Source of the DNA: JAHDCJ01 sp039028895
Lineage (GTDB): Bacteria; Bacteroidota; Bacteroidia; Chitinophagales; Saprospiraceae
Assembly (NCBI GenBank): GCA_039028895.1
Contig: JBCCHF010000039.1
Span: 1 to 64,000 of the forward strand
DNA: 64,000 bases
Reading direction: 5' to 3'
In this document: piece by piece, positions 42,808-51,279 of the stretch
Layout of the letters: every line of letters starts with the position of its first letter
Position numbering within the stretch: position 1 is the first letter of the stretch
Notes under the pieces: model-generated
The model's input: only the letters and a program-made list of their open reading frames with translations
Told to the model about the DNA's origin: nothing
Database searches by the model: none
Program-made: the position numbers and the translations under genes

Positions 42808-43428
42808 TTAACAACCTGGTTCGCAAGCATCTGATACAGGTGGCTCTGCTAAAGCTCTTTCACAAACTTCAATTAAGGAGCAATTGTCCATAATGAGGTT
42901 GCCTCGATATGGAATGACAGTACCATCTACAAAATGTGCTTCAATAATCAGGTAGTTGTAGGACTTTTTGGGGAAGAACAGAAAATCATAAGGTTTCCAC
43001 TCAAAATGGGTGATGGGTTGCGTGAAAGCTAGTAGCTGCTCTTTTTCGCAGGGTTTATTGCCACCCCAGATTTTAAGTTTAATAGGTTGATTATAACCAG
43101 CATAAGTAGGACTGCGTGCAATCTCGGCACTGAATGTATAACACTCGTTAGCCTTTAATGACTGATTAAGATTCTGACCAATGTATTCCCAGGTATTATC
43201 TTCGCGGGTTATGAGTCCGATAAATGTTTTACCGTCTGCTGGAGCTCGTTCTACTCCCCAATGACCCGGAAGAATATCAGGGGTAGAATTCATACCGCAA
43301 GGATCCCATCCAAGAGGTGTTGTAGCATCCTTAGGAATTCCTTCGAATGACGAGTTTGACAATTTTATCTGTGCCTGGCTAATTGCAATAGAAATTAGTA
43401 CCAGTAACAGGGTCTGAAAAAATTTCAT
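42808..43428 (-). CDS. Exported beta-sandwich protein, unknown
   Basis: The 206-residue protein has a signal peptide (1-19, ending 'SQAQ'). The mature part starts 'KLSNSSFEGIPKDATTPLGWDPCG' and contains 'NECYTFSAEIARSP', 'WKPYDFLFFPKKSYNYLIIEA' and 'RGNLIMDNCSLIEV'. This is the layout of carbohydrate-binding-module-like jelly-roll domains that bind glycans or form surface layers, and resembles N-terminal regions of OmpA-like proteins in this phylum. No OmpA domain follows, so the protein is a stand-alone domain. The Cys-rich end 'DACEPGC' is unusual. The function is unknown. Confidence 0.6.
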   Translation of the reverse strand: MKFFQTLLLVLISIAISQAQIKLSNSSFEGIPKDATTPLGWDPCGMNSTPDILPGHWGVERAPADGKTFIGLITREDNTWEYIGQNLNQSLKANECYTFSAEIARSPTYAGYNQPIKLKIWGGNKPCEKEQLLAFTQPITHFEWKPYDFLFFPKKSYNYLIIEAHFVDGTVIPYRGNLIMDNCSLIEVCERALAEPPVSDACEPGC

Positions 43429-43461
43429 GAATCGGATCTACTTTTAATTCGCCTGGATGGC

Positions 43462-43469
43462 TATTTTTG
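43462..43469 (+). promoter_or_regulatory. Candidate -7 box upstream of ftsX
   Basis: TATTTTTG matches TAnnTTTG. A TTTT at 43442-43445 is 16 bases upstream. The leader to the ATG at 43560 would be about 85 bases. Confidence 0.4.
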
Positions 43470-43559
43470 CGCTACGAAGCCAGACGATAACAAATTACAA
43501 CTATCCCAAAGATCGAAGTGGAAAATTACGTATTTTAACAAAGTTTTAAAAACCGCATT

Positions 43560-44438
43560 ATGCCCTCCAGCGACCTTCGCTCATCAAATCCAAAAACTAA
43601 GCCAAACTACATTTATTCTATTATAAGTGTAGCCCTGGTACTCTTCCTGTTAGGAATCTTCGGCATGCTGGCTGTTCATGCCCAGGGCCTGGTAAAATAT
43701 ATGAAAGAAAATGTGCAAATCATGGTTGAGCTAAAAGATAACACCATGAAAACAGTTAAACTCCAGTACCAAAAAAGGCTTGAGGGTAGCCGATTTGTTA
43801 AACCAGGTAGTGTGAAATACGTATCAAAAGAGGAAGCCACTGAGAAAATGAGAGATGATTTTGGTGAAAACCTGATGCAATACGGCATTAATCCTCTTTT
43901 CGATGCACTTATCTTCAACGTCAATGCAACATATATGGAGCCTGACAGTCTCAGAAATGTCGCAATGGAAATCAAAGAAAATGATTTTGTCACTGATGTT
44001 TATTATCAGGAGGATCTTGTAGAGGCAGTGGCGAGTAATCTTAGGAAATTGGCCTTCGTCATTTTGGGTATTGGTTTTATTGCCATCTTTATTACCATTG
44101 CATTAATCAATAATACCGTCAAATTAGCATTGTATTCAAATCGTTTCCTAATAAAGAACATGCAATTGGTAGGAGCCTCCTGGGGTTTTATCAGGCGGCC
44201 ATATTTGGCAAGAAGTATTTCTCATGGATTGTTTAGCGGATTTATTGCAGTTATTGCACTTTTAGTACTTATGTATTTCCTGCAGACTCAAATACCCGGC
44301 ATTATTGAGTTTTTTGAATGGGAAAGGTTCGCCATTCTTTTTGGTGGTATTGTCCTTATTGGTGTTCTTATTTCCCTATTTAGTACCTGGCGTGGTGTCA
44401 ACCGCTATCTTAAGGTCAGGCTAGACGATTTGTATTGA
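43560..44438 (+). CDS. ftsX: Cell division protein FtsX (ABC permease-like)
   Basis: The 292-residue protein has the FtsX layout: a cytosolic N-terminus, TM1 (~20-42), a periplasmic loop of about 125 residues ('QIMVELKDN', 'VKYVSKEEATEKMRDDFGENL', 'FVTDVYYQEDLVEAV'), and three C-terminal TM segments with 'INNTVKLALYSNRFLIKNMQLVGASWGFIRRPYL', the conserved cytosolic coupling loop. With FtsE it forms the complex that activates cell-wall hydrolases at division. ftsE is not adjacent. It opens the ftsX-DUF3098-uppP-truB run that is common in Bacteroidota. Confidence 0.92.
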   Translation: MPSSDLRSSNPKTKPNYIYSIISVALVLFLLGIFGMLAVHAQGLVKYMKENVQIMVELKDNTMKTVKLQYQKRLEGSRFVKPGSVKYVSKEEATEKMRDDFGENLMQYGINPLFDALIFNVNATYMEPDSLRNVAMEIKENDFVTDVYYQEDLVEAVASNLRKLAFVILGIGFIAIFITIALINNTVKLALYSNRFLIKNMQLVGASWGFIRRPYLARSISHGLFSGFIAVIALLVLMYFLQTQIPGIIEFFEWERFAILFGGIVLIGVLISLFSTWRGVNRYLKVRLDDLY

Positions 44439-44515
44439 GCATCCCTTCAAGCCATATATTATCTCGTTCCCGAAATTAACCAGCCATTAACACCATTTAA
44501 TTGATTGTTATTGTT

Positions 44516-44546
44516 TTTCAATTGCAACCTGATTATTGTACCTTTG
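44516..44546 (+). promoter_or_regulatory. Candidate promoter for DUF3098-uppP-truB
   Basis: TACCTTTG (44539-44546) is an exact -7 match. TTTC at 44516-44519, 19 bases upstream, is one mismatch from the -33 box. The ATG at 44575 lies 28 bases downstream. Confidence 0.5.
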
Positions 44547-44574
44547 CGACTGATCTTATCAGTTATTGCCTGCT

Positions 44575-44919
44575 ATGAAAGAAAACAAGAGTTCAAAAAA
44601 GAAAGTGGTAAAAACCGTCAAAACCACTAAAAACAAAACATCCAAAAAGACCATCTCGCCTACTCAACGTGGTAACAAATTACAGGCAGCAACATCAAAA
44701 TACAACCAGGAACTTTTATTTGAGAAACAAAATTTCATGCTCATGGGTATAGGATTGCTGGTTATATTTTTCGGGTTTTTCCTAATGTCTGGCGGTGAAA
44801 TGTCAAATCCAAATGAGTGGGACCCTAACAAAATCTACGGTTTCCGGAGAGTAACCCTTGCTCCAATCGTAGTATTGATCGGTCTGATCATTGAGATCTA
44901 CGCTATTTTCAAGCGTTAG
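44575..44919 (+). CDS. DUF3098 membrane protein
   Basis: The start is taken at ATG 44575, not at the TTG three codons earlier. The protein of 114 residues has a very Lys-rich N-terminus ('KENKSSKKKVVKTVKTTKNKTSKKT'), then the DUF3098 core 'LLFEKQNFMLMGIGLLVIFFGFFLMSGGEMSNPNEWDPNKIYGFRRVTLAPIVVLIGLIIEIYAIF', with two TM segments. The family is found between ftsX and uppP across Bacteroidota. The conserved neighbourhood suggests a role in cell-wall synthesis or division. No activity is known. The basic tail should face the cytosol. Confidence 0.85.
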   Translation: MKENKSSKKKVVKTVKTTKNKTSKKTISPTQRGNKLQAATSKYNQELLFEKQNFMLMGIGLLVIFFGFFLMSGGEMSNPNEWDPNKIYGFRRVTLAPIVVLIGLIIEIYAIFKR

Positions 44920-44947
44920 TCGTTAACCTGTATCATTTTTTCATCTG

Positions 44948-45781
44948 ATGGAATTGCTGAAAGCCCTCATCCTGGGGATTATCCAGGGATTAACCGAGTT
45001 TTTGCCTGTAAGTAGCAGCGGCCATATCGAATTGGGGAAAGCCCTCCTTGATTTTGATCTGGGTGAAAACAATCTATTGTTTACCGTTCTTTTGCATTGT
45101 GCCACAGTCTTAAGTACAATGATCGTTTTCCGAAAGGATATTGTTCAAATTGTAAAAGGACTTTTTAAGTTTAAATGGAATGAGGAAACGGCTTTTGCTT
45201 TTATGATCATCCTGTCGATGATTCCTGTCGTATTGGTTGGTCTTTTACTCGAAGAACAAGTTGAATCCTTTTTTAGCGGGCGGATCATGTTTGTTGGCTT
45301 TATGTTATGGGTTACCGCCACTCTCCTGTTTTTGACAAAATTTGCAGCACAAAACCAGTCAAAACAACCGGAATCGGACAATTCGAATGGCCTTACGGGG
45401 AAAAAAGTCGGATTTAAAGATGCTTTAATAATAGGAATTGCCCAGGCAATTGCCGTGCTCCCAGGGATTTCGAGATCCGGCAGTACCATTGCAACAGGTT
45501 TGCTACTTGGGGTTGACAAATCAAGAATTGCCAGATTTTCCTTTTTGATGGTTTTACCTCCCATCCTTGGGGCAACGATCCTTGAGTTTATGGAGTTTGA
45601 TAGTGCCACCATTGGTCAAATAGAATTTATGCCCTTGGTTGTTGGATTTCTCGGTGCCTTTATTTCAGGCTGGATTGCCTGTATATGGATGATCAATATC
45701 GTAAAAAAAGGGAAACTGATCTATTTCGCCATCTACTGCTTCATTATCGGGGCCATTGCCATAGGTGCACAATTTATTTAA
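44948..45781 (+). CDS. uppP: Undecaprenyl-diphosphatase UppP (BacA)
   Basis: The 277-residue polytopic enzyme removes a phosphate from undecaprenyl diphosphate to recycle the lipid carrier of peptidoglycan and O-antigen synthesis. Both catalytic signatures are present: 'GIIQGLTEFLPVSSSGH' near residues 11-27 and 'GISRSGSTIATGLLLGV' at about 176-192. Eight hydrophobic segments are seen. The length is typical. It follows the DUF3098 gene by 28 bp and precedes truB by 12 bp. Confidence 0.94.
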   Translation: MELLKALILGIIQGLTEFLPVSSSGHIELGKALLDFDLGENNLLFTVLLHCATVLSTMIVFRKDIVQIVKGLFKFKWNEETAFAFMIILSMIPVVLVGLLLEEQVESFFSGRIMFVGFMLWVTATLLFLTKFAAQNQSKQPESDNSNGLTGKKVGFKDALIIGIAQAIAVLPGISRSGSTIATGLLLGVDKSRIARFSFLMVLPPILGATILEFMEFDSATIGQIEFMPLVVGFLGAFISGWIACIWMINIVKKGKLIYFAIYCFIIGAIAIGAQFI

Positions 45782-45793
45782 TTTTAAGTTACC

Positions 45794-46504
45794 ATGTTAC
45801 CGCCTAAAGAAGAATATGATTTTCAGGCTGGAGCCACCCTTTTAGTCGATAAGCCACAAGATTGGACGTCTTTTGATGTTGTCAATAAGATCAGGTTTAA
45901 ACTCAAACGTAAATTAGGGGTAAAGAAGATCAAGGTTGGGCATGCTGGCACGCTTGATCCAATGGCAACAGGGCTACTGATAATCTGCACTGGGAAAAAC
46001 ACCAAAAAGATTCAGCAATACCAGGATCTTGGCAAAACTTATACCGGAACAATCACCCTGGGAGCGACAACACCATCCTATGACGCTGAAACTGAACCTG
46101 ATGCCTTTTTTCCAATAGACCATATCGATGAAGGTAAAATCATAAATACAACTCAGCAATTCATTGGGGAGATTCAACAAATTCCTCCAATGTTTTCAGC
46201 CATTAAAGTTGATGGTCAACCACTATATAAAAAGGCAAGAAAAGGAGAGGTAATCGAGCGAAAACCAAGGACAATTACTATCTCTGAATTTACGATAACC
46301 AGCATTGAAATGCCAAATGTCAATTTCAGAGTGAAGTGCAGCAAAGGAACTTATATCCGGTCGTTGGCCTATGATTTTGGCGCTGCATTGGAAAGTGGTG
46401 CACATCTCACCAAATTAATAAGAACCGATATCGGAGACCATAGCCTTGAAATGGCCTGGAATTTAGATGAATTGGTAAATTATCTGGAAGCAGAGAGTAA
46501 TTAG
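45794..46504 (+). CDS. truB: tRNA pseudouridine-55 synthase TruB
   Basis: The 236-residue enzyme makes pseudouridine at position 55 of the T-loop of tRNAs. The catalytic motif 'KVGHAGTLDPMATGLL' contains the nucleophile Asp55. 'PPMFSAIKVDGQPLYKKARKGE' and 'VKCSKGTYIRSLAYDFG' are further family motifs. It lacks the C-terminal PUA domain of longer TruB proteins, as is usual in Bacteroidota. Its stop codon overlaps the stop of the convergent miaE gene by 3-4 bases. Confidence 0.94.
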   Translation: MLPPKEEYDFQAGATLLVDKPQDWTSFDVVNKIRFKLKRKLGVKKIKVGHAGTLDPMATGLLIICTGKNTKKIQQYQDLGKTYTGTITLGATTPSYDAETEPDAFFPIDHIDEGKIINTTQQFIGEIQQIPPMFSAIKVDGQPLYKKARKGEVIERKPRTITISEFTITSIEMPNVNFRVKCSKGTYIRSLAYDFGAALESGAHLTKLIRTDIGDHSLEMAWNLDELVNYLEAESN

Positions 46505-47082
46505 TGCATCCTATCCCCTCTTATCTCCATATTCTGCAATAATTCTGCCTCATATTCAAGATATTCCTGCCAACGTTTATTTACAGCCTCTTTGTTACCA
46601 TAAAGACGTGCAAGGTCAATAAACATTTTGTAATGCCCTGCTTCTGCTACCATGAACTTGTGGTAAAAATCTTTCAAATCGTCTTCTTCCAAATGAACTG
46701 ATAAAAGTCTGAAACGCTCACAGCTTCTGGCCTCTATCAAGGCACAGATCAATAACCTTTCGACTAACCGATCATCGCGACTACCTCCTTTTTTCTGAAA
46801 TTGAAGTAAACCATTGACATATTCATCTTTGCGTTGATGTCCTAATTTAAGACCGCGTTTGTCAAGTTCATTTAAAACCATTCGGAAATGGCCCCACTCT
46901 TCGGTCACAACAGGTGCCAGATCATCAACCATTTCTTTTTTATCAGGGTATTGTTGAATCAGGGAAATACATGCTGTTGCCGCTTTTTGTTCGCAATAAG
47001 CATGATCGGTCAGTATTTCTTCCAAGCTTTTTTCGGCGAGGTTCACCCATCTTGGGTCAGTAGGTAATTTCAGTCCAAGCAT
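46501..47082 (-). CDS. miaE: tRNA-(ms2io6A)-hydroxylase MiaE-like diiron enzyme
   Basis: The 193-residue ferritin-like protein shows the four-helix diiron pattern of MiaE: 'DHAYCEQKAA' (Glu31), 'EEWGHFRMV' (Glu62, His65), 'IEARSCERF' and 'EAGHYKMF'. MiaE hydroxylates the isopentenyl side chain of ms2i6A37 in tRNAs using O2. That modification needs MiaA and MiaB, which are not in this window. The start codon overlaps the stop of the upstream gene (TAATG), indicating translational coupling. The 3' end overlaps truB. Confidence 0.88.
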   Translation of the reverse strand: MLGLKLPTDPRWVNLAEKSLEEILTDHAYCEQKAATACISLIQQYPDKKEMVDDLAPVVTEEWGHFRMVLNELDKRGLKLGHQRKDEYVNGLLQFQKKGGSRDDRLVERLLICALIEARSCERFRLLSVHLEEDDLKDFYHKFMVAEAGHYKMFIDLARLYGNKEAVNKRWQEYLEYEAELLQNMEIRGDRMH

Positions 47083-48113
47083 TAATTTGTGCCGTTTAAA
47101 CAGGCGATCTGATCAATAAAAAAATCTAGTTCATAAACTTCGTAATCTTCGTATCCTGTGCCCCATACCATTCTTACGATATCCACTTCAGATTTAGCGA
47201 GCACTTTTTCATCTCTTGCGGAAACGATAAACAAAGTTTTATAAGTTGTTTTGCCAGTACGTCGGCTCAATGACCCTGAATCATATTTTTCACTCAACAA
47301 GGTTACTGTCTCTCCATTCAGCAATTTAATGATCATTTGTGTACCTGCCTGGATTGATCCGTATTCATCTTTTGCATAAGGTGAATCGATAACAAAGGTC
47401 ACATTAAGGGTTTTAACGCCGGTAACTTGCGAAAGATATCCCGTGCAGTTGAGGTAATCTTCATCTTTCATAAATTGGCGCAATTCCTTTTCGGTAAAAC
47501 CGAAAAAATGGCGTTTTTCCAATGCAGACTTGGTTTGTCCGGTTATAGGGTCAGTGACATTATATGAGAATTCGCAGGTCTTCCCGCGATTCCTGTTTTT
47601 TGGATCATCTGGAATAACTGGTTCAGGAATAACAGCATTTACAAAAGCATTATTCTGATTTTTGGTCGGAGTACTTTTAACTTTTTTCTTTTCCTGGCTC
47701 TCGGCTATTAGGGGTGAGCTTGTTTTAACAACTGGAGCAGGTTTTGTTTTCGAAGCCGACTTTTCAGTATTTGCGGTCTTGGTATTTCCTGCAGTGACCT
47801 CTCCATGCTTTTTCTCCTTCGTGTTATCCTGGTTCGTTCCGGATTCATTTTGGGTTCTTATGTTTTTTGCCTGGTTGGCATACATTTTTGATTTCTCTTT
47901 TGCTTCCCTGTATTTGGCCTTCTTAATCTCCTGCTCAATTTTCTTTTGAGCTTTCATCTGCTTTAACTCAGCCTTAGAAGGAGGAATCGTGTCGGTTTTG
48001 ATCCAAGATTCATCGAAATTAGTTGAAAACCCAATTTCTTTTCCCGTAAAGGAAAGAGAGGTAAACAGGATAAGGGGCAAAAGCACTAAAATGTACCTAA
48101 ATTTAATTTTCAT
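47082..48113 (-). CDS. Exported protein with Lys-rich linker, unknown function
   Basis: I do not recognise a family. The 343-residue protein has a signal peptide (1-23, 'LILFTSLSFTG'), a long charged, Lys/Thr/Asn-rich stretch (residues ~45-165) that looks disordered or coiled-coil, and a folded C-terminal domain of about 170 residues beginning 'KTCEFSYNVTDPITGQTKSALEKRHFFGFTEKELRQFMKDEDYLNCTGYLSQVTG' and ending 'ELDFFIDQIACLNGTN'. Three Cys in the C-terminal domain could form disulphides. The product is presumably periplasmic. It is translationally coupled to miaE by a TAATG overlap, an odd pairing of an exported and a tRNA-modifying protein. Confidence 0.55.
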   Translation of the reverse strand: MKIKFRYILVLLPLILFTSLSFTGKEIGFSTNFDESWIKTDTIPPSKAELKQMKAQKKIEQEIKKAKYREAKEKSKMYANQAKNIRTQNESGTNQDNTKEKKHGEVTAGNTKTANTEKSASKTKPAPVVKTSSPLIAESQEKKKVKSTPTKNQNNAFVNAVIPEPVIPDDPKNRNRGKTCEFSYNVTDPITGQTKSALEKRHFFGFTEKELRQFMKDEDYLNCTGYLSQVTGVKTLNVTFVIDSPYAKDEYGSIQAGTQMIIKLLNGETVTLLSEKYDSGSLSRRTGKTTYKTLFIVSARDEKVLAKSEVDIVRMVWGTGYEDYEVYELDFFIDQIACLNGTN

Positions 48114-48212
48114 AAAACCTTTTTTTCACTGTCCTAACAAAAGCCAGTCCAAAATTTCTCATTCGCAAAGCCAGATTTTAAGCTTTGAACGATCAAAAAA
48201 GATCAGCTTTCT

Positions 48213-48220
48213 TAATTTTG
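48213..48220 (+). promoter_or_regulatory. Candidate -7 box for the prolyl oligopeptidase gene
   Basis: TAATTTTG matches TAnnTTTG and lies 46 bases before the ATG at 48266. TTTG at 48184-48187 is 25 bases upstream, slightly far. A small GATC-A6-GATC inverted repeat sits between them. Confidence 0.4.
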
Positions 48221-48265
48221 CATAAAATTAAAGAAAAGTAAATCAAATACTAAACATTGATCCAC

Positions 48266-50422
48266 ATGAAAATAGTTGTCAAAATTATTATGGTTCTACT
48301 TATTTTTTCCGGCTGTAATGAACTTTCCGATCAGGGTTCCAAAGCCAACTTGAATACTTCGCCTGAAATTGTTTACCCAGAAACCAATAAAGTAGATCAT
48401 GCTGATGATTACTTTGGCACAAAAGTAAATGACCCTTACCGATGGCTTGAAGATGACAACTCTGAAGAGACGGCTGCATGGGTTACCGAACAGAATAATG
48501 TCACTTACGACTATTTAGAAAATATCCCTTACCGAGAAGCAATTAAAGAACGGCTAACCTCCGTTTGGAATTACGAAAGGTATTCAGCTCCTTTCCGAAA
48601 AAACGGCAAGTACTATTTCTTTAAAAATGATGGATTGCAAAACCAGTCGGTTTTCTATGAGCAGGAAAACCTGGAAGCCAACCCTTCAGTTTTACTTGAT
48701 CCTAATACCTTTTCGGAAGATGGCACTTCTTCGCTTGCCATGTACAGCTTTTCCAAGGATGGAAAATACCTGGCTTACGGCATTGCAGAAAGAGGTTCGG
48801 ATTGGAGAACAGGACATATTATGCGTCTGGATAAAAAAGGGACAATGACCGACAGAGTTGAATGGATGAAGTTCACCAGTTTCTCTTGGTATAAAGACGG
48901 GTTCTTTTACAGCAGGTATAACGCCCCTGAGGAAGGATCAGAATATTCCCAGAAAAATGAATTTCACCAGGTTTACTATCACAAAGTCGGCACGGATCAG
49001 TCTGAAGACGAATTAATCTTTATCGATCGCAACCATCCAGAGAGAAATTTTTACGCGTATACCACCGAAGATGAACGCTATCTTGTGCTTTATGGATCAG
49101 AAAGTACGAGTGGGAACGCTTTGTTTATCAGAGACCTTGACTCAAAAGAAACCTCGTTTACACCTGTTATTGAAAATTTTGACAACGATAGTTATGTGAT
49201 TCAGAATTTCGGTAGCAAACTACTTATCCAAACTAATATTGATGCACCGAACATGCGACTGGTAACTGTAGACGCCAGCAATCCTGAACCTGAGAACTGG
49301 AAAGACCTTATTCCGGAAACGGAAAATGTTCTTGAATCAGTAACAGTAGCAGACGGAAAAATCATTGCCAAGTACATCAAAGATGTTAAAAGCTATGTCC
49401 GGATTTTTGACCTGGAAGGCAAACACCTATACGACCTTGATCTCCCTGGTGTAGGCAATGTAACAGCTATTAAAGGGAGTAAGGAAGATTCGGAAGCTTT
49501 TTTCACCTTCACCTCTTTCACCTTTCCTTCCACAATTTATAAATGGGACGTTGCAGGTGGTGAGTATGATATTTTCAAATCATCACAAGTAGATTTCAAT
49601 CCTGAAGATTATGAATCAAGGCAGGTTTTTTACACGAGCAGTGACGGCACAAAAGTACCAATGTTCATTACCCATAAAAAAGGTCTTGAAATGGATGGGA
49701 ATAACCCTACTTACCTGTATGGATACGGAGGATTTAATATCAGCCTCAAACCTGGATTCAAAATCTCCAATATTGTCTTACTTGAAAATGGCGGCATTTA
49801 CGCTGTTGCCAATATCAGAGGTGGCGGAGAATATGGAGAGAAATGGCATAAAGCAGGTACCAAGCTTCAAAAGCAAAATGTGTTTAACGATTTTATTGCT
49901 GCTGCAGAATACCTCATCGATAATAAATATACCTCAAAGGAGAAACTGGCTATTTCAGGCGGCTCAAACGGAGGGTTACTTGTTGGAGCATGTATGACTC
50001 AACGACCCGATTTGTTTAAGGTGGCTTTTCCTGCAGTGGGCGTATTGGATATGTTGCGTTACCACAAATTCACTATTGGTTGGGCCTGGGAAACAGATTA
50101 TGGTTCATCAGATGATTCAACGCAATTTAACAACCTGTTAAGCTATTCACCACTGCATAATATCAAGGAAGGCACCGCTTATCCTGCAACAATGGTGACG
50201 ACAGCAGATCATGATGACAGAGTCGTTCCTGCCCACTCATTCAAATTTATTTCTGAATTACAGTCAAAACACGACGGGCCAAACCCGGTATTAATTCGCA
50301 TTGAAACTTCAGCTGGACACGGAGCAGGTAAATCTACCGAACAACGCATTAACGAGATAGCTGACAAGCTTAGCTTTTTCTTTTACAACACTAACGAAGA
50401 CGTCAAATACCTGAATGATTGA
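48266..50422 (+). CDS. Prolyl oligopeptidase family serine peptidase (S9A), lipoprotein
   Basis: The start is set at ATG 48266; a TTG three codons upstream is less likely. The 718-residue protein begins with a lipoprotein signal ('VLLIFSGC'). It has the seven-bladed propeller of the S9A family (residues ~50-440, opening 'DDYFGTKVNDPYRWLEDDNSEET') and a C-terminal alpha/beta hydrolase. The catalytic Ser is in 'GGSNGGLL' (~566), the Asp in 'DHDDRVVP' (~650) and the His in 'AGHGAGKST' (~683). These enzymes cut short peptides after proline. The lipobox places it at the envelope, consistent with peptide scavenging. The gene overlaps cdaA by 8 bases. Confidence 0.92.
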   Translation: MKIVVKIIMVLLIFSGCNELSDQGSKANLNTSPEIVYPETNKVDHADDYFGTKVNDPYRWLEDDNSEETAAWVTEQNNVTYDYLENIPYREAIKERLTSVWNYERYSAPFRKNGKYYFFKNDGLQNQSVFYEQENLEANPSVLLDPNTFSEDGTSSLAMYSFSKDGKYLAYGIAERGSDWRTGHIMRLDKKGTMTDRVEWMKFTSFSWYKDGFFYSRYNAPEEGSEYSQKNEFHQVYYHKVGTDQSEDELIFIDRNHPERNFYAYTTEDERYLVLYGSESTSGNALFIRDLDSKETSFTPVIENFDNDSYVIQNFGSKLLIQTNIDAPNMRLVTVDASNPEPENWKDLIPETENVLESVTVADGKIIAKYIKDVKSYVRIFDLEGKHLYDLDLPGVGNVTAIKGSKEDSEAFFTFTSFTFPSTIYKWDVAGGEYDIFKSSQVDFNPEDYESRQVFYTSSDGTKVPMFITHKKGLEMDGNNPTYLYGYGGFNISLKPGFKISNIVLLENGGIYAVANIRGGGEYGEKWHKAGTKLQKQNVFNDFIAAAEYLIDNKYTSKEKLAISGGSNGGLLVGACMTQRPDLFKVAFPAVGVLDMLRYHKFTIGWAWETDYGSSDDSTQFNNLLSYSPLHNIKEGTAYPATMVTTADHDDRVVPAHSFKFISELQSKHDGPNPVLIRIETSAGHGAGKSTEQRINEIADKLSFFFYNTNEDVKYLND

Positions 50423-51233
50423 TCTTTTCGTAAAAATTGGTTTTCTCCCTATTACGATCTGGGATATCCTTGATATTTTGATCGTAGGTTTTATCATCTA
50501 CCAGGTATTCAGACTGCTCAGGGGAAGTATCGCCTTCAATATATTTATTGGCCTAATTCTGATTTATGTACTTTCTGCGCTGGTGCAGTTACTCCATATG
50601 GATCTATTGGCCACTATCATGTCGCAGTTTGCGAATGTTGGTGTATTAGCACTACTTATTGTATTCCAACCTGAAGTAAGGCGATTCTTGATTGTTTTGG
50701 GTACCAATACGCTGAAAGGCCGGATCAATTTTCTGAAAAGGATTTTTAACAAATCATGGGATGATCCGCTGGGAATGGAGAACCAGATCAGGGATGTCAT
50801 TAGGGCAGTTGAGAATTTCTCAAAATCAAAGACTGGTGCATTAATGGTATTTACAACCAATCCTAATCTCCAAAGTGCAGAATCTTCAGGGGTAAAATTA
50901 AATGCTGATATCTCTTCTGCACTTCTTGAAACCATTTTCCACAAGGAAAGTCCACTACACGATGGCGCAGTCATCATTTCCGAAGGAAAAATCATAGCAG
51001 CTAGTTGTATCCTCCCAGTGTCTGATAATTCAGAATTGCCCAAACGGGCGGGCCTTAGGCATAGGGCCGGTGTTGGTATAACAGAAGGTACCGAAGCGAT
51101 GGCTGTGATCGTTTCAGAGCAAACAGGGAAGATATCAGTGGCCAGGGATGGTAAGCTGAATAGCAACCTAACCCCTGACCAGTTAGACAAATACTTGAGA
51201 ATCATATTTTCCCAGTTCTACCCTGACACATGA
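50415..51233 (+). CDS. cdaA: Diadenylate cyclase CdaA (DisA_N domain)
   Basis: The 272-residue protein joins three N-terminal TM segments (residues ~15-85) to a DAC domain. The motifs DGA (183-185) in 'LHDGAVIIS' and RHRAG (215-219) are those of diadenylate cyclases, which make c-di-AMP from two ATP. c-di-AMP controls osmolyte and K+ balance and cell-wall stress. CdaR and GlmM, the usual neighbours in Firmicutes, are absent here. It overlaps the prolyl oligopeptidase stop by 8 bases, so expression is likely coupled. All catalytic residues are intact. Confidence 0.92.
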   Translation: MIDLFVKIGFLPITIWDILDILIVGFIIYQVFRLLRGSIAFNIFIGLILIYVLSALVQLLHMDLLATIMSQFANVGVLALLIVFQPEVRRFLIVLGTNTLKGRINFLKRIFNKSWDDPLGMENQIRDVIRAVENFSKSKTGALMVFTTNPNLQSAESSGVKLNADISSALLETIFHKESPLHDGAVIISEGKIIAASCILPVSDNSELPKRAGLRHRAGVGITEGTEAMAVIVSEQTGKISVARDGKLNSNLTPDQLDKYLRIIFSQFYPDT

Positions 51234-51234
51234 T

Positions 51235-51261
51235 TTTGGCAGAATTTTTGTAATAACTTTG
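51235..51261 (+). promoter_or_regulatory. Candidate promoter for the GNAT gene
   Basis: TTTG at 51235-51238 and TAACTTTG at 51254-51261 match the -33 and -7 boxes, with a short 15-base spacer. The -7 box precedes the ATG at 51280 by 18 bases and overlaps an upstream TTG start, favouring the ATG. Confidence 0.45.
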
Positions 51262-51279
51262 CCAAATTCATCCTCTCTT

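Noticed and set aside
45794..47082. Functional clustering of tRNA genes (truB, miaE, with cca, tsaC, mnmA and tRNA-Arg elsewhere)
   Set aside because: The genes are spread over 43 kb in separate, differently oriented units with ordinary neighbours, so this looks like coincidence of housekeeping genes.
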